Source of the DNA: Bacteroidia bacterium
GTDB lineage: Bacteria > Bacteroidota > Bacteroidia > AKYH767-A > OLB10
Length of the DNA: 64,000 nucleotides
Direction: 5' to 3'
Assembly: GCA_037045145.1 (NCBI GenBank)
Contig: JBAOIA010000011.1
Coordinates: 1,612,001 to 1,676,000 of the forward strand
Positions 17,057 to 23,309 of the stretch are shown piece after piece. Under the pieces are notes generated by a model. That model saw only the letters and a list, made by a program, of their open reading frames with translations, made no database searches and was not told the origin of the DNA. How positions within the stretch are numbered: the first letter of the stretch is position 1; every line of letters begins with the position of its first letter. The position numbers and the translations under genes are program-made.

Positions 17057-19824
17057 AGGAGTTTGTGAATAAGGTGAACTGGATTTCCTCCAAAATCAGG
17101 TGAAAGAATTGAAACCTGTGGAACTTTGGTATCAATGCCTAAGGAATACAAATGTTTGTCAATTAGCTGGCGGACTTTCTGCGAAGCCCATTTCAAATCC
17201 ATGGTTTCGTCTTTGTAACGGTCTTTGATTCTCCATAGCAAGTAACCTAATCGTTTCGCAATTACCCAATATTCGCCACCTGCCTGCGTATTGAAAAGCA
17301 AATCCAAACTGTCGAAGAAGCTTTTGGAATAGGTGAGTAACTCTGCTCTGAACTTGATATTCTTTGCCTGCTCAATACAACTTTCGGCAAACTCAAATTC
17401 TGCTGCCGGATCTGTAAACTTTTGATTCAGGAAGTTTTCAATTTCATTGAGGTTGTTGTCCGTAAACAAATTCAAAACCCTTTTATAGCGTGCTTCTAAT
17501 ACAGGAATTTCTTTGTTGATGTCTCGGAATACATTCAGAAAGTGCTGCGCTTTTTCCTTGTCCTTGTCTGTGTAAATACCTAAGGCTTGTTGTAAATGTT
17601 TGGTAATGCCGATATAGTCCACTATAAGCCCAAATGTTTTACCTTTTTTAGTTCTGTTTACTCTTGTAATGGCTTGGAACAAATCATGCTCTCTCATGAT
17701 TTTGTCTAAATACATCACTTGCTCAATGGGAGCATCAAAGCCAGTCAACAAGCGGTCGCAAACACACAAAATTCCTATGCCTGATTCGGGTTTTTTGTAT
17801 TGTCCGCCTTCTTCCTGCGAATAGTCAAAGTCTTTTTTGAAACTGTTCACGGCATCCCAATCTTTTGCTTCATTTCTTGCCTTGCTGATGTAACCGGGTT
17901 CATTGTTACCCATACCCGAAACTACGGCAGCAACTTTTAAAAATTCTAATTGCTTAATTCGCTCATCATCTCTTTCACCATCAGGCAATGCTTTCAATTG
18001 AGCAATTTTCTCTTTGATTGCAGTTTCCAGTTCGTACTTGTAGCGAACAGCTGCCACAATACTTGAAGACACTACTTGTGCTTTAAAGCCATTCACCAAA
18101 ATATCGGTGTAATAATGTTCAACAATGTCTTTAGCTATTTCGGCAATACGGTCTTTGCTTTCGAGATAGGCAATGAATGAACCGTAACGCCTTTGAATTT
18201 CTTCTCTTTCTTCCTGAGTTCTTTTCTGAAAAAGGTCTTCAAATTCTGCATCAAATAGTTCTTTATCGTCTATTTTATCGTTGGAAACTTTTCCAATATA
18301 CTTGATTTCAACAGTGGCTCTGTCAGCCACAGCTTTGTCAAATTTGTAGCTGTCAATCCACGGTTCTCCGTTTTCATCCAATATGCCACCAAAACGTTCA
18401 TGTGTTTTGGTTTCGTGGCGTTCGGTTATTAAAGGAGTTCCGGTAAAACCAATTCTTGTAGCCTGCGGAAAAGCGTTGAACAAATTATCGCCCATATCTC
18501 CGCCTTGTGTTCGGTGAGCCTCATCTACCATTAGTAAAATGCGGTCGCTGTTGTTGATGGTTTCAAATTTTTCAAACTTGGGAACTACACCGGCATCAAT
18601 CAGCGATTGTGCTGATACATTGTTGTTTGCCAAAAACTTGTGAATCATCACTAAGTTAAGGTTTCCTGTATTATCATTCAAAAGATTCAAATCGGCTTTG
18701 CTGTCAATGATGGACAAGGACTCATTGGCATATTTCAAGGTATCTGCCAACTGCTTTTCTAAATCTACACGGTCAACAATGGAGATAATTTTCAGGTCTT
18801 TTAAATCATCACTGCTGCGGAGTTTGCGAATAAGAAATACCATGGTCAAGCTTTTTCCGCTGCCCTGTGTATGCCAAACCACACCGCCTTTCTCTTTTGG
18901 GTTTTTCCCTTCTCTTAAATTGCGGATGATTTTTCCAACGGCTCTGTATTGATTGTAACGAGCCACAATTTTCACTTCCACACCTTCCTTGATTTCCATA
19001 AAAAGCGTGTAGTGTTTCAGAATGTCCACTAAGATTTCTTTGTTGAGCATTCCGCAAATCATTACTTCCTGCCGTTCTTCATCAGGTGGAAAAGCAACCG
19101 TTTTATATTCTTCGGGAAAAATGTCCACCCAATTGTTGTAAAAATCAAAATCGGCACTGATGGTTCCCACACGGGCTTCATGACCGTGGGTGATGATGCT
19201 AAACAAATTGTAGTGAAAAAGCCGTTCTTCGCCTTCCTTTACTCCGTAATCATCTTCTCTGGTATTGGCATATCGGGTAACCTGTAAAAAGGCTTCGCTT
19301 AATGGTTCTGCCACATCAAAATCTTTGGCTTCTACCACTACCACAGGCAAACCATTCAGAAATAAAACAATATCGGGAATAATGCCCTGGCGACTTGCTC
19401 CCGGAGTGAGCAAACGAAACTGATTGATGGCAATAAAACTGTTCTTTTCGTAATTTCTGAAATCCACCAAACGAACCGTAGGGTTAACGTCACCTGTCAA
19501 TTCGTTTTTATTTACCGTTGTACCTTTTATCAGTAAGCGGTGAATTTCTTTATTGGCTTCATGCAAGGTTTTGCCCGAAAAGCTTTGAATCTCTGAAAGC
19601 AATTCTTCCAATTGCCTGTCGGTGAGCCATTCTCTGCCGTCTGCAGTTTTGTTGATGGACTTCACCGTGTCTTTAAAGACTTGCGGCAATACCACTTGCT
19701 TAAAGTGCTCTCTCAAACTTTTAGCCGGGTCTTGCGGAACGCCTATGCCTTGGTCTATTACCTGCCAGCCTAACTGGCGAAGCTTATCTAAAAACGGTTT
19801 TTCTACATGGATATATTCTGCCAT
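17005..19824 (-). CDS. hsdR: Type I restriction enzyme R subunit (main frame)
   Basis: The ATP-dependent translocase and nuclease of a type I system. The visible frame is 939 residues. Nuclease residues: Asp151, Glu165 and Lys167 in the PDIVLFLNGLPVVVVEAKD segment. Helicase: Walker A GSGKS (321-325), DEAH (434-437), GFTGTPL, and the later motifs VVSSSIVAAVRYK, GILCVCDRLLTGFDAP and AITRVNRTKKGK. All catalytic parts are intact. Only the C-terminal region that joins the subunit to the methylase core is disrupted, because the frame ends early at 17005 and continues in other frames. The start lies 2 bases after the RhuM-Fic stop. Whether the truncated protein can cut is unknown. Confidence 0.9.
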   Translation of the reverse strand: MAEYIHVEKPFLDKLRQLGWQVIDQGIGVPQDPAKSLREHFKQVVLPQVFKDTVKSINKTADGREWLTDRQLEELLSEIQSFSGKTLHEANKEIHRLLIKGTTVNKNELTGDVNPTVRLVDFRNYEKNSFIAINQFRLLTPGASRQGIIPDIVLFLNGLPVVVVEAKDFDVAEPLSEAFLQVTRYANTREDDYGVKEGEERLFHYNLFSIITHGHEARVGTISADFDFYNNWVDIFPEEYKTVAFPPDEERQEVMICGMLNKEILVDILKHYTLFMEIKEGVEVKIVARYNQYRAVGKIIRNLREGKNPKEKGGVVWHTQGSGKSLTMVFLIRKLRSSDDLKDLKIISIVDRVDLEKQLADTLKYANESLSIIDSKADLNLLNDNTGNLNLVMIHKFLANNNVSAQSLIDAGVVPKFEKFETINNSDRILLMVDEAHRTQGGDMGDNLFNAFPQATRIGFTGTPLITERHETKTHERFGGILDENGEPWIDSYKFDKAVADRATVEIKYIGKVSNDKIDDKELFDAEFEDLFQKRTQEEREEIQRRYGSFIAYLESKDRIAEIAKDIVEHYYTDILVNGFKAQVVSSSIVAAVRYKYELETAIKEKIAQLKALPDGERDDERIKQLEFLKVAAVVSGMGNNEPGYISKARNEAKDWDAVNSFKKDFDYSQEEGGQYKKPESGIGILCVCDRLLTGFDAPIEQVMYLDKIMREHDLFQAITRVNRTKKGKTFGLIVDYIGITKHLQQALGIYTDKDKEKAQHFLNVFRDINKEIPVLEARYKRVLNLFTDNNLNEIENFLNQKFTDPAAEFEFAESCIEQAKNIKFRAELLTYSKSFFDSLDLLFNTQAGGEYWVIAKRLGYLLWRIKDRYKDETMDLKWASQKVRQLIDKHLYSLGIDTKVPQVSILSPDFGGNPVHLIHKLLNRKLRKWNMQSVGISK

Positions 19825-19826
19825 TA

Positions 19827-20792
19827 CTATTGTGTATTCACTAAGTTGATAATGAGTTTTATCATCAATTCTTTTTCTTCGGGCTTGCTTTGAGCAATGA
19901 GCAATGCTAATGCGGTTAATCCGTTGTCATTGATTTTTGCTTCGCCCGTTTTCTTCATCCTGTGTTTATTTTTCTCTAAGAACCATACAAACAAAAACGC
20001 CCCAATGCGCTTGTTGCCATCGCTGAAAGAATGGTTTTTTATCACAAAATAAAGCAGGTGTGCCGCTTGTTCTTCAATGCTTGGGTAAAGATATTGTCCG
20101 CCAAAAGTTTGCACGATACTTTGCAGCGAACTCTTAAATCCCTCATCTTTTTCGTTGCCGAACAAGTCTGTGGCTTCATTTTTTCCTTCCAATTGCTTTT
20201 TTAATTCGTCAATAGCAGATTTAGCTTCAGGGTATTGAATTTCATAAGTAAGCTGTTCATTTAATTTTTCTGTGCGAATATTATTGCTGTCGTATTGATT
20301 GAGCAGCACAAAACTTTGTGTATAGTTTTGAATAATGTCCAGCAATCCTTTGGCTTCGGTCAATTGCAGGGCTTCTGTCTTACCGCCCTGGCTGATGAGC
20401 TGAATGGTTTGCTGCAACTGCTCCAACCTTTTTTGGTTAGCGGCATAACCCATCACCAAATAATCTTTCAGGCGTTGGGTAGCCCATTGGCGGAATTGGG
20501 TGCCGCGTTTGGATTTTACCCGGTAGCCAACAGAAATGATGACATCAAGGTTGTAGTAATTGGTTCGGTATTTCTTAGCATCTGCGGCAGTTGTCAAGGA
20601 TTCCTTGACAACTGAATGCTTCACCAGTTCCTTTTCTTTAAAACAATTATTGATATGTAAGCTGATGTTTTGCTTGGTTTGCATAAACAATTCAGCAATT
20701 TGCAATTGTGTTAGCCATACGGTATCGCCATCAAATTGCACCGCTATTTCAGTATTGTTGTCTTCAGTTTTGTATATCACTATTTCATTCAT
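19827..20792 (-). CDS. RhuM N-domain fused to Fic/Doc domain
   Basis: 321 residues from ATG 20792, which follows the previous stop by one base; a longer TTG start would overlap that gene. The N-terminal ~115 residues are the RhuM domain (TVWLTQLQIAELF, YNLDVIISVGYRV, RGTQFRQWATQRL). The C-terminal part is a Doc-type Fic domain with HSFSDGNKR at 254-262 followed by IGAFLF. Doc-type proteins can modify target proteins with phosphate or nucleotides and often act as toxins. The RhuM/Fic-Doc fusion is a known architecture often found near type I restriction genes, but its activity is not established. The third RhuM copy of the island. Confidence 0.87.
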   Translation of the reverse strand: MNEIVIYKTEDNNTEIAVQFDGDTVWLTQLQIAELFMQTKQNISLHINNCFKEKELVKHSVVKESLTTAADAKKYRTNYYNLDVIISVGYRVKSKRGTQFRQWATQRLKDYLVMGYAANQKRLEQLQQTIQLISQGGKTEALQLTEAKGLLDIIQNYTQSFVLLNQYDSNNIRTEKLNEQLTYEIQYPEAKSAIDELKKQLEGKNEATDLFGNEKDEGFKSSLQSIVQTFGGQYLYPSIEEQAAHLLYFVIKNHSFSDGNKRIGAFLFVWFLEKNKHRMKKTGEAKINDNGLTALALLIAQSKPEEKELMIKLIINLVNTQ

Positions 20793-20793
20793 C

Positions 20794-21162
20794 TTATGCA
20801 GCAATTACATATTTTACGAAATAACCTTTGAGACGTTGGGTAGCCCACTGGCGGAATTGAATACCTCTTATTGTATTTACCCTATATCCGACAGAGATAA
20901 TCACATCAAGATTGTAGTGCTCAATATCCCTCGTAACCTTTCTGTTCCCCTCATTTCGAACTGTTCGGAATTTCCGAACCGTTGCCTTGCTTTCTAATTC
21001 CCCTGATTTGAATATGCTTTTCAGATGTTCGCTGATATTAGCTTTGCTTGATTTGAACAAATCAACCAACTGTGCCTGCGAGAGCCAAACGGTTTCATCT
21101 TCAAACTGCACTTCAACTTGCGTCTGGCTATCAGGAGTTTGGTATATGATTATTTCACTCAT
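20794..21162 (-). CDS. Stand-alone RhuM-domain protein, copy b
   Basis: 122 residues from ATG 21162, one base after the previous stop. The whole protein is a RhuM domain: DETVWLSQAQLVDLF, then ISEHLKSIFKSGEL, then YNLDVIISVGYRV and FRQWATQRLKGYFVKYVIAA at the end. It is most like the N-terminus of the following RhuM-Fic gene, sharing YNLDVIISVGYRV and QFRQWATQRLK. It stops where the longer family members continue, so it is either a domain-only partner or a truncated duplicate. Exactly the same length as copy a. Possible roles are DNA binding or control of the fused copy; neither is shown. Confidence 0.78.
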   Translation of the reverse strand: MSEIIIYQTPDSQTQVEVQFEDETVWLSQAQLVDLFKSSKANISEHLKSIFKSGELESKATVRKFRTVRNEGNRKVTRDIEHYNLDVIISVGYRVNTIRGIQFRQWATQRLKGYFVKYVIAA

Positions 21163-21163
21163 T

Positions 21164-21532
21164 TCAGGCTGCAATTTTAATTTTCACAAGATAATCTCTA
21201 TGACGCTGTGTTACCCATTGGCTCAATTTTGTGCCCCGCTTGGAGTTTACCCGATAGCCCACAGATAGAATGGCATCCAGGTTATAAGTCAATTGCTTGC
21301 GGCTTACCTGTCTTTTTCCCTCGGTTTGAACTTGTAAATATTCCTTACAAGTTACTTTTTCATCAATTTCACCCTCCTTGTAAATTCTCTTCAAATGAAT
21401 GGTGATATTTTGCGGAGTAGTATTAAAAAGCTCCGCCATTTGCTTTTGGGTAACCCATACCGTTTCTTTATCAATAACTACGGAAACTTCAACTCCATCT
21501 GCCGATTTATATATTTCAATTTGTTTTTCCAT
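21164..21532 (-). CDS. Stand-alone RhuM-domain protein, copy a
   Basis: 122 residues, the first of three tandem RhuM copies. Motifs: ETVWVTQKQMAELFNTTPQN, ITIHLKRIYKEGEI, YNLDAILSVGYRVNSKRGTK and WVTQRHRDYLVKIKIAA. It is more diverged from copies b and c than they are from each other. It ends in the same IAA tail as copy b and is followed after one base by the next ATG, so translation is tightly coupled. Truncated relative to usual RhuM proteins, which have a further ~200 residues. It follows the GxxExxY cassette on the same strand. Confidence 0.78.
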   Translation of the reverse strand: MEKQIEIYKSADGVEVSVVIDKETVWVTQKQMAELFNTTPQNITIHLKRIYKEGEIDEKVTCKEYLQVQTEGKRQVSRKQLTYNLDAILSVGYRVNSKRGTKLSQWVTQRHRDYLVKIKIAA

Positions 21533-21542
21533 TTCTCATTCT

Positions 21543-21589
21543 GCCATTTGTCTGAATCTTGATTTACTTGTTTTTAGGATTAACAGGAT
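21543..21589 (-). repeat. Direct repeat R1, 3' side of the GxxExxY gene
   Basis: About 46 bp nearly identical to 21955-22000: both contain AATCTTGATTTACT and TTTTAGGATTAACAGGAT in the same order, with one indel and about three mismatches. It contains the GxxExxY stop codon region. Confidence 0.9.
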
Positions 21590-21959
21590 GCTTCACAGGG
21601 TGAAATACTTTTTTGTATTGCAAACTTGTTGCTCCAAAATTTATTAAAAGCCCTACTTCAAAATCATAAGCTACGACATAACTCTTTGCTTGTGCCAAAT
21701 GCACATCTTCTAAATTGATGACTGCTTTTAATTCTACTATCACTTTATCTTCCACAATGAAATCAGCCCTTCGTGTTCCAACCTCTATACTTTCGTAAAA
21801 AATTGTTTGGTCAACTTCTCTGCCAAAACTCAATTCAGCTCTCTCTAATTCAATCGCCAGGCAACGTTGGTAAATCACTTCCTGAAAACCGTTGCCAAGG
21901 GTGTTGTGCACCTTCATGGCTGCACCAATTATTTTATAGGTTATTTCATCTAATGCCAT
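21564..21959 (-). CDS. GxxExxY-family protein
   Basis: 131 residues. The family motif is seen in GNGFQEVIYQ near residue 22. A nuclease-like core follows: GTRRADFIVEDKVIVELKAV (PD-(D/E)xK-like D..ELK pattern), then a QAKSYV segment and GLLINFG. Family members are small predicted proteins of unknown function, common and mobile in Bacteroidota, with resemblance to restriction-like nucleases. Here the ATG is immediately next to one repeat and the stop lies inside the other, so the gene and its flanking repeats look like one mobile cassette placed inside the hsd operon. Its last residues (HPVNPKNK) are encoded by repeat DNA. Confidence 0.85.
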   Translation of the reverse strand: MALDEITYKIIGAAMKVHNTLGNGFQEVIYQRCLAIELERAELSFGREVDQTIFYESIEVGTRRADFIVEDKVIVELKAVINLEDVHLAQAKSYVVAYDFEVGLLINFGATSLQYKKVFHPVKHPVNPKNK

Positions 21960-22000
21960 TGTCTTAATCTTGATTTACTCGATTTTAGGATTAACAGGAT
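21955..22000 (-). repeat. Direct repeat R2, 5' side of the GxxExxY gene
   Basis: Near copy of 21543-21589, ending at the GxxExxY start codon and encoding the last residues of HsdS (YPVNPKIE). The two copies bracket the gene in the same orientation. Confidence 0.9.
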
Positions 22001-23309
22001 AATTGTCTGCATCTTGATTTACCAGATTGACAGATTGAAGGATGGTTTTCGAATCCTGGTTAATCTGTTCATCCTGAAAATCAAGATTCAGACATTTTTT
22101 CCCACTCAACAAATCTTCCATTAATCCCTTTTTAAGACTTTGCATTTTCTGTAAATAGGTTTGCTCGGTTTGGAGTTTCCGCTGAATAGCTAGTAGTCTT
22201 TCTGAAATAAAAATTTGTTCATTCAAATCAGGTTTAGGAATAAGAAAACTACCATACTCATTTCCGTTTATACCGGGCTGAGCACTTCTTTGACTCATCA
22301 AACCAACCCAATTTAGATAATAAGCTGTTTCGGTTAGAAATTTTAAATAGTTTGAATCAAGAACTTTCGCATTTGGTGAGACCTTAATTAAGAACCCTGC
22401 AAACACCAGAAGCCCATCAATTTCATTGTATAGATATGTTTTACCGACTGAAGCCCCAGTTCTTGCAAATACCAAATCTCCCTTCTTCAAAATATAGTTT
22501 TCTGAAAAAGGTGAATCAACACACTTTCTGCCTGTCTTTGAAAAATTACCAACTTCATCGATGTCTGTAATTCTTAAATAAGTAGGAAGTTGATAAGTGA
22601 AATCAACGGCTGCGGCATTTATTCCATAAGTTGGTTTCTCAGAACATAAGTTCACCAACCTTTCCACTTCCCACTCCCTCGGTATCATCCCCAACTTACT
22701 TTCTTTATACAACTCCGGTGCATCTTGGTAGCGGGGGCGGAGTTTGTTGGTGTTTAGGTCTATGCCACGGGTAAACAAATCCTGCAACATGCCTTGCTTT
22801 ATGGCTTTGTATTTGGCAATGGCGGCTTGGGTTTTTTCTATTACTGCATCGCAGGTGGATAGGATTTTGGCGATGCATTGTTGTTCGGGTATTTCAGGAA
22901 TTGAAACAATATATTTCTCTAACTCTCCTCTTTTTATGTGCTTCATGGTTAGCCCATGAGAAGATTCTCCAAGCTTTTCCATATTCGCATCAAGTAAGTA
23001 GTAAAGAAAATACTTGTCTGCAATATCCTTTGGAACGACTTTAAATAAATGCTGATTCAGAACACCATATCCATGTTTCCAAATCGCAACTTTAAGGGTA
23101 GCACTCCACGAAAAAATTAAGTCTTCATTATTTATTCCATTGTTTTCTGATACTTCACCTTGGTAGTAATCGTAATGGCCTGTTGGATTGTTAAGCTGCT
23201 CAATGCGAATAATTTTTATTCCTTCTTCTTTCCAGTCATCCGGCTTAAATGCCATACCGTTGTAATAGTAGGCAAGCTGTTCGAGATTATATGGCTTCCA
23301 ATTATTCAT
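21975..23309 (-). CDS. hsdS: Type I restriction specificity subunit
   Basis: Sets the DNA recognition sequence for the methylase and nuclease. 444 residues from the ATG at 23309; an upstream TTG at 23321 is less likely. Two target-recognition halves are present: the first begins NNWKPYNLEQLAYYYNGMAF, the second after KLGMIPREWEVERLVNLC. Each is followed by a helical spacer (IPEQQCIAKILSTCDAVIEK and LNEQIFISERLLAIQRKLQ). The ATG overlaps the hsdM stop by 8 bases. The last ~38 residues (from about NLDFQDEQINQDSK to the end) are encoded by repeat DNA and are not part of the normal HsdS fold, so the ancestral stop was probably earlier. Confidence 0.9.
   Translation of the reverse strand: MNNWKPYNLEQLAYYYNGMAFKPDDWKEEGIKIIRIEQLNNPTGHYDYYQGEVSENNGINNEDLIFSWSATLKVAIWKHGYGVLNQHLFKVVPKDIADKYFLYYLLDANMEKLGESSHGLTMKHIKRGELEKYIVSIPEIPEQQCIAKILSTCDAVIEKTQAAIAKYKAIKQGMLQDLFTRGIDLNTNKLRPRYQDAPELYKESKLGMIPREWEVERLVNLCSEKPTYGINAAAVDFTYQLPTYLRITDIDEVGNFSKTGRKCVDSPFSENYILKKGDLVFARTGASVGKTYLYNEIDGLLVFAGFLIKVSPNAKVLDSNYLKFLTETAYYLNWVGLMSQRSAQPGINGNEYGSFLIPKPDLNEQIFISERLLAIQRKLQTEQTYLQKMQSLKKGLMEDLLSGKKCLNLDFQDEQINQDSKTILQSVNLVNQDADNYPVNPKIE
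22005..22093. repeat. Long imperfect inverted repeat in the hsdS tail
   Basis: The plus-strand left arm GTCTGCATCTTGATTTACCA at 22005 pairs with the right arm ending AAATCAAGATTCAGAC at 22093, and inner segments also pair (GGATGGT with AATCCTGG-type sequence). It resembles the direct repeats next to it, present in opposite orientations, and can fold as a hairpin of about 90 bases. It is translated as the C-terminus of HsdS. Confidence 0.75.
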
